From NCBI RefSeq assembly GCF_023156195.1, contig NZ_JAKUKA010000001.1, forward strand, positions 4,030,001 to 4,094,000: DNA of 64,000 nt, read 5' to 3'. Below the pieces are notes generated by a model. The model did not search any database. It was not told the origin of the DNA and saw nothing but the letters and a program-made list of their open reading frames with translations. Below are positions 53,366 to 62,721 of this stretch, in pieces (within the stretch, counting starts at the first letter, position 1; each line of letters begins with the position of its first letter). The translations under genes were made by a program, and so were the position numbers. This DNA is from Chitinophaga sedimenti. GTDB lineage: Bacteria; Bacteroidota; Bacteroidia; Chitinophagales; Chitinophagaceae.

Positions 53366-53402
53366 GAAAAAGGAAACTTTTAAATATATAAAATCCTTTT
53401 TC
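53366..53402. promoter_or_regulatory. Inverted repeat upstream of the sugar-oxidation operon
   Basis: A perfect 9-base inverted repeat (GAAAAAGGA / TCCTTTTTC) encloses a further A/T palindromic core (TTTTA...TAAAA). Its near edge is 31 bases from the MFS start codon on the minus strand. This position fits an operator or a transcript-start hairpin. Confidence 0.4.
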
Positions 53403-53491
53403 ATTTTTCCGGCATTTTCTCCGGGCTCAGCCGCAGCGATCACTCTCTTCAAGCAGCTTTTTCCCCTGACCGGCAATGCAAAAATACACCG

Positions 53492-53552
53492 CCGGAACGG
53501 CGGAAAATTGTCCAGAACGGAGAAAAAGTTGTCCGGATCAGAGAAAATGTGC
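53492..53552. repeat. Three ~20-bp tandem repeats
   Basis: Units at 53492-53511, 53512-53532 and 53533-53552 follow a pattern CCGGAACGGAGAAAATTGT with about 70 percent identity. They lie in the gene-free 425-base stretch between the MFS gene and the small lipoprotein gene. Period and degeneracy resemble the arrays at 2742-3070 and 22400-22531, but the sequence differs. Confidence 0.6.
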
Positions 53553-53576
53553 GATGGAGGAATTTCACAAATAGCT

Positions 53577-53698
53577 GATCCTAAGAGGATTATAAGAGGA
53601 TTGTAACTAACTGTAACTAAAACATAGCTGAATAGCGCTAAAACACTGGGGTTTCAGTTAGGTTTTAGTTAGGATCCAGTTAGGATGGTCTTAGGATC
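53577..53698. repeat. Nested inverted repeat with ~11-bp direct repeats
   Basis: The outer arms GATCCTAAGA (53577-53586) and TCTTAGGATC (53689-53698) are perfect complements. Inside, the segment around 53604-53622 (AACTAACTGTAACTAAAAC) pairs with GTTTTAGTTA and CAGTTAG within 53663-53683. The right half also contains three direct copies of AGTTAGG about 11 bases apart. It lies upstream of the lipoprotein gene at 53760. Confidence 0.6.
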
Positions 53699-53759
53699 AC
53701 AACGGCGGCCGAATAGTATACCCTTAGCTGGTAAAAAAATTGCTACCTTAGCGCCAGTA

Positions 53760-54193
53760 ATGAAACCGACCCTCATACTTTACATCGCCATCGGCGCCTT
53801 CTTTTGCCCGCCTGTGCCTCCCAGACACAGGCCGAGCTGATAGAAGCCACCTGCATGCGGGTACTTGAAAGTATTGAGCGGGGCGACTTTGAAACGTTCC
53901 GGCGCCTGCAGGGACAGGGCGAAAAAGGCGCTTTCGACCAGTTTATTACCTACTACCGGCAGCATCACCTGCATAAAAGCAAGCTCGTTCTCCGCAAAAC
54001 CGCGAAAGACGGCGAACGGGTGCAATTGCATTTCCTCCAGGGAAGCGATGCCGACATCACGAAAACAGACCTTCTTCTTTATGCAGCAGCGCCTTCGCCT
54101 TACAACGTCAGTCGATGTAACGGTGCGCTTGAACAGTCCGGGCATTACCGGAACTCCCCTACCCGTGCCGGTCCCGGCGCTCTCCAATCCTAG
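53760..54193 (+). CDS. Small hypothetical lipoprotein (frameshifted)
   Basis: The ATG at 53760 begins MKPTLILYIAIGAF. One T is missing in the T4 run near 53803-53806; repair gives FFLPACASQTQAELIE, a good lipobox. The mature part is helical and basic (ERGDFETFRRLQGQGEKGAF, YYRQHHLHKSKLVLRKTAKD). The end is uncertain: the current frame stops at 54193, but another frame gives a more protein-like tail (TVRLNSPGITGTPLPV) that would run to 54252. No family is recognised. It precedes secA on the same strand, 177 bases away. Confidence 0.5.
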
Positions 54194-54370
54194 TTGGGCT
54201 GCATTTTGTCAGACCAGCACGCTACCGCCAGCGCCAGGTGCCATCATGGCATAATATTATTTCCGCGCACAATATTTGACTGCGGGAAGGAATGCATAGA
54301 AATGCTGTATATTGGCGCTTCGGCAAAAAAGTATAATAATAATTGATTCATACGTAACTAATCATCAAAC

Positions 54371-57300
54371 ATGTTAGGTTTTTTAGCAAAGCTTTTCGGA
54401 GGAAATAAGTCTGATCGCGACATCAAGACCATCCTTCCATTAGTGAAACAAGTAAACGAGGAATACGAGAAACTGAAAACCCTGCCTATAGACGACCTCA
54501 GAAACAAAACCGTCGAATTCCGCGAAAGGATCAAGGAACATCTTTCCGGGGTTGACGCAGAGATAGCGGAGAAAAAAGCGTCGGCAGACAGTCACGAAGA
54601 TGTATCTGTAAAAGATGCGATTTACCGTGAAATTGACGAGCTGGTAAAAGCCCGCGACAAACAGATCGAAGAAGTACTGGAATCGCTGCTGCCGGAGGCA
54701 TTTGCTACGGTGAAGGCTACTGCTTACCAGCTTTCCAACAATCCTAATATCGAAGTAACTGCCACAGAACTGGACCGTCAGCTGGCGGTACGTCGTGATT
54801 ACATCACCATCAGCGGCGATAAAGCTACCTGGAAAAACAGCTGGATGGCCGCAGGTAACGAAGTGACCTGGAACATGGTGCATTATGATGTACAGTTGAT
54901 CGGTGGCGCCGTATTGCACAGCGGCAAGATTGCGGAAATGGCGACAGGTGAAGGTAAAACCCTGGTATCTACGCTGCCCGCTTACCTGAACGCACTGGCA
55001 GGCGAAGGTGTACACATCGTTACGGTGAATGACTACCTGGCGCGTCGTGACTCCGAGTGGAACGGACCGCTGTTCGAATTCCTGGGTATCACTGTTGACT
55101 GTATCGACAAACACCAGCCGCACAGCCCTGAGCGCCGCAACGCTTACCTGGCAAACATCACCTACGGTACCAACAACGAATTCGGCTTCGACTACCTGCG
55201 CGACAACATGGTGCACAGTCCCGAAGAAATGGTGCAACGTAAACACCACTTTGCCATGGTGGATGAGGTGGACTCCGTACTGATCGATGACGCGCGTACA
55301 CCGCTGATCATCTCCGGCCCTATTCCCCGCGGTGAGGAACAGGAGTTCCATATCCTGAAACCACGCATCCAGGCGCTGGTAGAAGCACAAAAGAAAGTAA
55401 CCACACAATACCTGATTGAAGCGAAAAAGCTGATCGCAGAAGGTAAAGACGATCCCAAATCCGGTGGTCTGGCCCTGATGCGCGCATGGCGCGGTTTACC
55501 GAAAAGCACGGCGCTGATCAAATACCTGAGCGAACCCGGTATTAAAGTGCTGCAGCAAAAAGCAGAGAACTATTACATTGCCGACCACCAGCGCGAAATG
55601 CCGAAAGTGGACCAGGAACTGTATTTCTATATTGATGAGAAAAATAACAGCGTAGACCTGACCGAAAAAGGTATTGCGCTGATCACCGGCAGCGGTGAAG
55701 ATCCGCACTTCTTCGTGATGCCCGATGTGGGCGCACAGCTGGCTGAGATCGAAAACACCGATCTGCCCGCGGAAGAAAAGCTGCAACGTAAAGATGCGCT
55801 GCTGCAGGACTTCGCACAGAAATCCGACCGCATCCACTCTGTACAGCAGCTGCTGAAAGCCTACACCCTGTTTGACCGCGACGTGGAATACATCGTGGAC
55901 GGCGGTAAAGTAAAGATCGTAGATGAGCAAACCGGTCGTGTACTCGATGGCCGCCGTTACTCCGACGGTCTGCACCAGGCGATTGAAGCGAAAGAAAACG
56001 TGAAAGTGGAAGCTGCCACCCAAACCTTTGCTACCATTACCTTACAGAACTACTTCCGTATGTACCACAAACTGGCCGGTATGACCGGTACGGCCACCAC
56101 GGAAGCGGGCGAGTTCTGGCAGATTTACAAACTGGACGTGGTAACCATCCCGACCAACCTGCCGATCACGCGTAAGGACAGCGAAGACCTGGTATACAAA
56201 ACTAAACGTGACAAATACAGGGCCGTCATCGAAGAGGTGAAAAAACTGCAGGCGGCCGGCCGCCCGGTGCTGGTAGGTACCACTTCCGTAGAGGTATCCG
56301 AGTTGCTGGGTAAAATGCTGACCTTCGAAAAAATCCCTCACAACGTACTGAACGCCAAACAACACGCCCGTGAGGCGCAGATCGTGCAGGAAGCAGGTTT
56401 GCCCGGCGCGGTGACCATCGCCACAAACATGGCCGGTCGTGGTACGGATATTAAACTGGGCCCCGGCGTAAAAGAAGCGGGTGGCCTGGCCATTATCGGT
56501 ACGGAGCGTCACGAAAGCCGCCGTGTAGACCGCCAGCTGCGTGGTCGTGCAGGCCGCCAGGGCGATCCCGGTACTTCACAGTTCTTTGTATCGCTCGAAG
56601 ATGACCTGATGCGCATGTTCGGTTCCGACCGTATAGCATCGCTGATGGACCGCATGGGTTATAAAGAAGGCGAGGTAATCCAGCACAGCATGATTACCCG
56701 TTCTATCGAAAGAGCGCAGAAGAAAGTAGAGGAAAATAACTTTGGTATCCGTAAACGCCTGCTGGAATACGATGACGTAATGAACAAGCAGCGTACGGTG
56801 ATTTACGCCAAACGTAACCACGCCCTGTTCGGCGAGCGCCGGCGATCGACATCGACAACGCCTTCTTCGACGTGGCGCTGAACATGGTCACCAACCACCG
56901 TGTAACCGGCGACTATGAAGCGTTTAAACTGGACGCTATCATGGTGTTCGCGGTAGACACTTCTATCTCTGAAGAAGAATTTACCAAAGACCCGGTGAAC
57001 AACGTGGCCGAAAAATTATACGGCGAAGCCATTCATTCCTACAACCGCAAAACCACCGAGATCGCCAACAATATGATGCCGGTGATCAAACAACTGTTTG
57101 CGGAAAGAGGCCATATGATCGAAAACATTTCTGTTCCGTTTACCGACGGCCGCAAAGGCATTAATGTACTGGCAGGACTGAAAAAGATCGTGGATACCGA
57201 AGGTAAAGAAACCATCGGCGCGCTGGAACGCAGCATTACCCTGGCTTTGATTGACGAGGCATGGAAAGAGCACCTGCGCCAGATGGACGACCTGAAACAA

Positions 57301-57693
57301 TCGGTACAGAGTGCCGTATACGAGCAAAAAGATCCGTTGCTGATCTATAAGTTCGAGGCATTCAACCTGTTTAAACAAATGGATGGTGAAACCAGCCGCG
57401 AAATCGTTGGCTTCCTGTGTAAAGCCGGCATCCCGATGCAGGAGCAGGAGGAAGACCAGATCCGCGAAGGTCATGAAGAAAAGACCGACATGAGCAAAAT
57501 GCGCGCTACGCACCAGGGGTTCGATGAGCCCCAGGCTGCCGGTCACGCACAACCGCAACAGCAGGAGTACGTTTCTACCGAAGAAGATGTACGTCCCGAC
57601 CCGGTTCGTGTAGGCCCCAAAGTAGGCCGTAACGACCCCTGCCCCTGCGGTAGCGGTAAAAAATTCAAACAGTGCCATGGTAAAGACCTTTAA
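54371..57693 (+). CDS. secA: SecA preprotein translocase ATPase (frameshifted)
   Basis: Essential motor ATPase of the Sec protein-export system, 1,107 residues after repair, the usual size in Bacteroidota. Walker A is in MATGEGKTLVSTLPAYLNAL, Walker B in VDEVDSVLIDDARTPLIISG, the DEAD-motor second domain in NMAGRGTDIKLG and RQLRGRAGRQGDPG, and the C-terminal zinc-binding tail is CPCGSGKKFKQCH. One base is missing near 56839-56842; repair turns ERRRSTSTTPSS into an ERxAIDIDNAFFDVAL reading that continues to the end. Because secA is essential, this break is strong evidence of a sequence error. Its stop overlaps the deoC start by one base. Confidence 0.97.
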
Positions 57694-58361
57694 TGGACCG
57701 AATGAACATTAACAGTTATATAGACCACACCGTATTGAAGCCGGTAACCACACTGGCAGACATCAAAAAAATATGCATGGAAGCGGTAGAGTACGGCTTT
57801 GCGGCCGTATGTATACCGCCTCCATTCGTAAAAATAGCCGCCGACATGATGAGCAGCACGCACATCAAAGTGGCTACGGTAACCGGCTTCCCCTTTGGCT
57901 ACTCGGCCATAGAAGCGAAAGTAGCGGAAACCGTGCTTGCTATTATAGACGGCGCTCATGAAATAGACATGGTGGCTAACCTGCTGGCCATCCGCAATGG
58001 CGACTGGGCTTATCTCGAAAAAGAAATAAGTACCATTCTCCCCCTTGTGAGAAGTAAAGGCAAGGTGCTGAAAGTGATCATCGAAAGTGGCATATTATTG
58101 GAGGAAGAGATCCTGAAATGCTGCGAAATTTACGGCCGTTACGGGGTAGACTTCGTGAAAACCTCGACAGGTTACGCCGAAAAGGGCGCCAGCGTGGAAG
58201 CGGTAAAGCTGATGCGTGCGAACTTGCCGGCCAATATAAAAATCAAGGCCAGCGGCGGGATTAAAACCTACGAATTCGCCAAAGCACTGATAGACGCCGG
58301 GGCCGACCGTTTAGGTTGCAGCGCCAGTGTAGACATCGTGAAGCAGGCAAATGCCATCTGA
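57693..58361 (+). CDS. deoC: Deoxyribose-phosphate aldolase
   Basis: Intact 222-residue class-I aldolase that splits 2-deoxyribose 5-phosphate into glyceraldehyde 3-phosphate and acetaldehyde. The Schiff-base Lys is in GVDFVKTSTGY, the second Lys in NIKIKASGGIKTYEFA, and the Asp in EIDMVANLLA. The start at 57693 shares its A with the secA TAA (TAATG), suggesting translational coupling; a second ATG at 57702 (MNINSYIDHTVLK) is also possible. The SPOR-domain gene follows after 11 bases. Confidence 0.95.
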   Translation: MDRMNINSYIDHTVLKPVTTLADIKKICMEAVEYGFAAVCIPPPFVKIAADMMSSTHIKVATVTGFPFGYSAIEAKVAETVLAIIDGAHEIDMVANLLAIRNGDWAYLEKEISTILPLVRSKGKVLKVIIESGILLEEEILKCCEIYGRYGVDFVKTSTGYAEKGASVEAVKLMRANLPANIKIKASGGIKTYEFAKALIDAGADRLGCSASVDIVKQANAI

Positions 58362-58372
58362 AACTGAATAAC

Positions 58373-58819
58373 ATGTATAAATTACTATCCCTGGCTGCCC
58401 TCTTTCTTCTTTCGGCAGCAGGCCTTAAAGCACAGGATAATACAGTTGCCGATAATACCGGCTCTGTAAAGGTTGTGAAAGACAGCCGTATTGACGTGCT
58501 GGTTAGAAAACAGATTTACATCAACACCCTTGCTATCCGCAACACCCGGGGCTTTCGTGTACAGGTAATCACCACCAACAAACGCAACGAAGCCAATGAT
58601 GCCAAAGCCAGGGCCATGCAGTTGTTCCCGGAACACCGCGCTTACATTGATTACCAGGCGCCTTATTTCAAAGTGCGCATCGGTGATTTCAGAACCCGCG
58701 AGGAAGCTACGGAACTGCGCAACAAGTTATCTAACCAGTTTGCAGCGGGCGTTTTTGTGGTACCCACCATCATTAACGTAACGCCCGATAAAGAATTCAT
58801 CAATGAAGAACAGAATTAA
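58373..58819 (+). CDS. SPOR domain-containing secreted protein
   Basis: Intact 148-residue protein with signal peptide MYKLLSLAALFLLSAAGLKAQ and a C-terminal SPOR-like repeat domain (about 65-140: GFRVQVITTNKRNEANDAKA, YFKVRIGDFRTREEATELRN). SPOR domains bind denuded peptidoglycan strands, so it probably acts in the periplasm at the cell wall. Its last 17 bases overlap the start of the M20 gene. It lies between deoC and the amidohydrolase in one apparent operon. Confidence 0.88.
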   Translation: MYKLLSLAALFLLSAAGLKAQDNTVADNTGSVKVVKDSRIDVLVRKQIYINTLAIRNTRGFRVQVITTNKRNEANDAKARAMQLFPEHRAYIDYQAPYFKVRIGDFRTREEATELRNKLSNQFAAGVFVVPTIINVTPDKEFINEEQN

Positions 58820-59978
58820 GGAACTCGCCGCGGCGTATGCGGGCGACCTTATAGCCGTAAGGCAACATTTACACGCGCATCCCGAATTATCTTTCCAGGA
58901 ACATGAAACTTCGGCATTCATCCAGCGTAAACTGGATGAATTTGGCGTTAAGTACCAGGCTGGCGTAGCCGGAACAGGCATCGTGGCGTTGATAGAAGGG
59001 AAGAACCCGGCTAAAAAGGTCATTGCGCTCCGCGGCGATATCGATGCGCTGCCGATCGTGGAGGCCAACGACGTTCCCTACAAATCGCAAAATGAGGGCA
59101 TTATGCACGCCTGCGGGCACGACGTGCACACATCGGTGGTACTGGGCGCTGCGCGCATCCTGCAGCAGTTAAAAGACGAATTTGAGGGTACGGTGAAAAT
59201 TCTTTTCCAACCCGGGGAAGAAAAGCATCCTGGCGGAGCCAGTCTTATGATCCGCGACGGTGCGCTCGAAAACCCTACACCTGATGCCATCCTGGGTTTG
59301 CATGTACATCCCAATATGGAAGTAGGAAAACTTGGCTTCCGCGGTGGCAAGTACATGGCAAGCGCCGATGAAATTTACATCACTATTAAAGGTAAAGGCG
59401 GTCACGCTGCCGCACCGCACCTCACGGCAGATACGATCCTGATCGCATCACACCTGGTGGTGAGCCTGCAGCAGATCATCAGCCGTAATAATAATCCCTT
59501 CTCCCCTTCCGTATTATCTATCTGCGCCTTTAATGGCGGCCACACCACCAACGTGATTCCCAGCGAGGTAAAACTAATGGGCACCTTCAGGGCCATGGAC
59601 GAAGTATGGCGCTTTAAAGCACATGAACTTATTTACCGCCAGGCCCGCGAACTGGTACATGCCATGGGCGCCGAAATCGATATCGATATATTGGTAGGTT
59701 ACCCCGTGGTAGATAACAACGAAGAAGTAACCGCCAAAGCACGCGGCTTTGCGGAGGAGTATATGGGCAAGGACAATGTGGAGGACACCGAGCTGCGTAT
59801 GGGCGCGGAGGATTTTGCATTTTACTCCCAGGTGATACCTGCCTGCTTCTTCCGCTTAGGTACGGCCAATATAGCAGCCGGCATTACCTCGGGTGTGCAT
59901 ACTCCTACGTTCAACGTAGACGAACGCGCCATCGAGATAGGCATGGGCACCATGGCTTACCTGGCCACACAATTCTAA
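58803..59978 (+). CDS. M20 family metallopeptidase/N-acyl-L-amino acid amidohydrolase
   Basis: Intact 391-residue cytoplasmic zinc amidohydrolase of the M20D/hippurate hydrolase type. Metal and catalytic residues are visible in ALRGDIDALPI, MHACGHDVHTSVV, FQPGEEKHPGGA (catalytic Glu), LGLHVHPNMEVG and GVHTPTFNVDERA. The start at 58803 (MKNRIKELAAAYAGDLIAV) overlaps the SPOR-gene stop by 17 bases. Likely role: removing acyl groups from amino acids or peptides; the true substrate is unknown. Confidence 0.94.
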   Translation: MKNRIKELAAAYAGDLIAVRQHLHAHPELSFQEHETSAFIQRKLDEFGVKYQAGVAGTGIVALIEGKNPAKKVIALRGDIDALPIVEANDVPYKSQNEGIMHACGHDVHTSVVLGAARILQQLKDEFEGTVKILFQPGEEKHPGGASLMIRDGALENPTPDAILGLHVHPNMEVGKLGFRGGKYMASADEIYITIKGKGGHAAAPHLTADTILIASHLVVSLQQIISRNNNPFSPSVLSICAFNGGHTTNVIPSEVKLMGTFRAMDEVWRFKAHELIYRQARELVHAMGAEIDIDILVGYPVVDNNEEVTAKARGFAEEYMGKDNVEDTELRMGAEDFAFYSQVIPACFFRLGTANIAAGITSGVHTPTFNVDERAIEIGMGTMAYLATQF

Positions 59979-59997
59979 ATAAACTTATCCAGGGAAA

Positions 59998-60023
59998 GGG
60001 GACGCCGGCATCCGGCATCCCCC
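59998..60023 (+). terminator. Terminator after the M20 gene
   Basis: A GGGGA-C-GCCGG arm pairs with CCGGC-A-TCCCC around a 3-base loop, followed by CTTTTATA on the plus strand, 19 bases after the stop codon. Confidence 0.7.
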
Positions 60024-60037
60024 TTTTATATAAAAAA

Positions 60038-60063
60038 AACCGGCTATGAGAACACAGCCGGTT
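60038..60063 (-). terminator. Terminator of the TlpA-family gene
   Basis: Stem AACCGGCT / AGCCGGTT with a 10-base loop. On the minus strand it is followed by a T-rich run (TTTTTTATATAAAAGG), 38 bases after the stop at 60102. Confidence 0.75.
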
Positions 60064-60101
60064 ATTGTGATGATCTATATTATTGCTTTACATACTTAGG
60101 T

Positions 60102-61556
60102 CTATTTTGAGGCCGTCAACTTGCCCAACGCTTTATCAAGGGTGTTGTTTTCCGTCCTGTCCAACTCCGATAGCCTCGGTGCATTATTGTCAAGAATGAT
60201 GCCATTCTCATCAATAAGAAAGTAATGTGGGATGCCGTTTACGCCGTAATTATCCAGTACGTCGCTGCGGCGCCCGTCGGCCGCATGCAGGTTCACGCCG
60301 TCCATCTTGTATTTTGCCAGTGTTTCCTTCCATTTCTCCGGTTTGGCATCTGCACAGATCGTTACAAAAACGACCGGTTTGTCTTTATAACGGGCATGTA
60401 TCTTTGCCGCATATCCTTCAATATCACCGATACAGGGGCCGCAGTATACGCCCCAGAAGTCGAGGTACACCAGTTTACCTTTAAAATCATCGAGACTGAC
60501 CAGCTTTCCTTTTTCATCTTTCAGGCTGATGGCGGGGGCTTTTACACCGGGCTTCACGCGCAACATGCGTTGCCTGAAAGCAATGAGCGAGTCGCGGTAT
60601 TCGGGAACGATCGCTTCTTTCATAAACAGTGCATATACAGCATCTACGCGGTCGAAGGGATCGTTGCGGTAAGCCACCATCAACGCATTTACTACTGCCC
60701 AGTCGCGCAGCGCCGCAAGATCAAAAGTGGCCATGGCATTGTGAAAATCACGCATTGCAGGATTGAACGGTAAAAAGCCCGGTGATGTGTAACGGCTGTC
60801 GGAATAGGATATCCCGTTGTTTAGTACCCGCTCCATACGTACCACATCGTCAAGATAATTACGATAGGTGGAAGAAACCAGCAAAGCGCGTTCACTCGGC
60901 GTTTTATGGGCGTTGGGGGCGGCAGGTACGACCGTTTAAAGTCTTCATCCGCCAACGCAGGATCGGCCACCAGCGGAAATTTATCGATCGATGCCTTCCG
61001 CTTTTGGGCGGTAAGGTATTGATAATACTTGTCTGTAATAATCTTGTCCGTATTCGGGGTAAAAGGACTGCTGAAAATGATCTTCAGTTCCGGTTATAGA
61101 GGGCTGTGATCTGCGCGGCAATGGCGGTATCGGACGGCATGGTTCTATAATACCCCTGCTCCATCGCTATATAGCGGTATGTCATCGTGTCCAGCCGGCG
61201 CATGAGATCTATTTCCTGCTGACGCGAGGGTACATTACTTTTTATCTTCAGCGAAGCATTCAACCGGTTGTTATCCCAGGTCATCGTGAGCGTGTCGCCG
61301 GGCAACACAAACTGGCGGAACATGGAATCTTTCAATATAATACCCAGGTCCTGCATGCCGGTAATGGGCATCACGAGCTGGAAGTTGCCTTTGCATCTAC
61401 CGGTATGCCTTTAGGCTGGAAGTCGAACATGGTAGAGTGGCCGATCTCGAAGAAATCTTCCTTAAAATTATCGGCATGTCCGCGGAGCACGAAGTGTTGC
61501 TGGGCATAGGCCGGTCCGCACATGGCGAGCGTGGCTGCCAGGAGTAAACGTTTCAT
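60102..61556 (-). CDS. TlpA-family thiol-disulfide oxidoreductase (frameshifted)
   Basis: Exported protein of 485 residues after repair. Signal peptide MKRLLLAATLAMCGPAYAQ, an N-terminal beta domain (DUF4369-like, about 20-130), a helical linker, and a C-terminal thioredoxin domain with active site YLDFWGVYCGPCIGDIEG (CGPC) and cis-Pro in VNGIPHYFLIDENG. Three one-base losses split it: near 61393 (repair gives DAKGNFQLVMPITG), near 61090 (NRKLKIIFSSPFTP) and in the C5 run near 60916 (PPPNAHKTPSERALLV). This architecture is common beside SusCD or transport operons in Bacteroidota; its partner here is not clear. Confidence 0.9.
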
Positions 61557-61578
61557 ATATCGGGTGTTAGAATGGTGG

Positions 61579-62334
61579 CTATTTGTGCATGGCCTGCAGG
61601 GCCTTGTTCAGTTTTAAAGCGTTACCGGTGAGGGTGATGGTGGCGGAACTATCTACCTGTCCGGCCTCCAGCTTGCCCCCAAACGAGGTGGGTACGATCA
61701 TGCCACTGCCGCTGTCCAGGTTGTACCGGGTAACATCAGGACCGTCGTTTCCGCCGGGGAGGGTAATACCCGAATGCGCGGTGGCGGCTATATCCAGTAC
61801 CGGGAACTTCATATTGGCCATATTCACCTCCGAGTTGCTGGCCTTCAGGTGAAAAGTATCGGCACCCTGGAAATTCGCGAGGTAATATTTGCCCGTCGCC
61901 AGTGCTACATTATCGAGCGATGGCGCCGTAATGCGCACCGCGACATTCGTTACCGTAAATCCGTCTACCATAAATTCAGACTCCATGGTAACGTACAGCG
62001 TGTCGCCCGCTTGCCGCACTTTTACATAAGACATGTAATACTGGCTAATTTCTACCGCGTACGCAGCATCCCTTTCGATCGTTACGGGCAGGTGGTACCA
62101 GAACGCTGCTTCCTGCTGTGCAGCCTTATGCTCCACCTTCAGCGCACCATCCGCCACCACATACTTAAACGGGCGATAGTCAAAACGGTTCATCGTACTT
62201 TCAGCCGTGGTGTAATGGTCGGTGGTGGCCACCTTCCCTTCGAGGAAATCCGTGGCCAGCAAGCGGTTGTACAGGAACAAACCAGCGGGAAACATCGCTG
62301 CAAAAACGACTAAAAGAATATTGCTCTTTTTCAT
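61579..62334 (-). CDS. DUF2807-like (GIN domain) membrane-anchored protein
   Basis: Intact 251-residue protein with one N-terminal membrane anchor (MKKSNILLVVFAAMFPAGLF) and an extracytoplasmic beta-helix-like region (about 85-245): VEISQYYMSYVKVRQAGDTL, VAVRITAPSLDNVALATGKY and SGMIVPTSFGGKLEAGQVDS. This resembles the DUF2807/GIN family of auto-transporter adhesin heads; the match is moderate. It starts two bases after the GntR regulator stop, so the two are translationally close and part of the ABC-exporter operon. Confidence 0.65.
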   Translation of the reverse strand: MKKSNILLVVFAAMFPAGLFLYNRLLATDFLEGKVATTDHYTTAESTMNRFDYRPFKYVVADGALKVEHKAAQQEAAFWYHLPVTIERDAAYAVEISQYYMSYVKVRQAGDTLYVTMESEFMVDGFTVTNVAVRITAPSLDNVALATGKYYLANFQGADTFHLKASNSEVNMANMKFPVLDIAATAHSGITLPGGNDGPDVTRYNLDSGSGMIVPTSFGGKLEAGQVDSSATITLTGNALKLNKALQAMHK

Positions 62335-62336
62335 GA

Positions 62337-62714
62337 TTACTGGTTTTGCTGTTTAGCTGCGCGGAAGGCATCGTAGCGACTTTTCAATTGGTCGAGCTCA
62401 ATACCCAGCAGGTGCATTTTGTGAAAAAATACCGGGAGCTCTTCGGTGAGGAATTGTTCCCTTCGGAGGTCCGCCAGTTTGGTGAGGGCGGCCGGACTAA
62501 CAAAATAGCCCATGCCGCGGCGGGTATAAATGATTTCCTGCAACTGCAGGTGTTCGTAAGCACGCATGATGGTATTAGGATTTACTTCCAGCGTTACGGC
62601 CAGCTCCCTTACGGAAGGCACTTTGCCATCTGGCAACAGCTGCCCGAGCTGGATGCGGTCACATACGTAATCCGCAATCTGGAGATATATGGCTTGTGAT
62701 TGATTGAATTGCAT
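62337..62714 (-). CDS. GntR family transcriptional regulator, YtrA type
   Basis: Intact 125-residue regulator: an N-terminal winged helix (YLQIADYVCDRIQLGQLLPDG, VPSVRELAVTLEVNPNTIMR, YEHLQLQEIIYTRRGMGYFV) and a short helical tail (about 80-125), as in the YtrA subfamily that controls linked ABC transporters. It lies 7 bases after the permease gene. It probably represses its own operon in answer to cell-envelope stress or a small ligand; this is family knowledge. Confidence 0.92.
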   Translation of the reverse strand: MQFNQSQAIYLQIADYVCDRIQLGQLLPDGKVPSVRELAVTLEVNPNTIMRAYEHLQLQEIIYTRRGMGYFVSPAALTKLADLRREQFLTEELPVFFHKMHLLGIELDQLKSRYDAFRAAKQQNQ

Positions 62715-62721
62715 AGCAGTA

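Noticed and set aside
54440..55408. 322-codon frame antisense to secA
   Set aside because: It is the mirror of a highly conserved coding region; its Cys/His/Phe/Val-rich composition is typical of antisense shadows.
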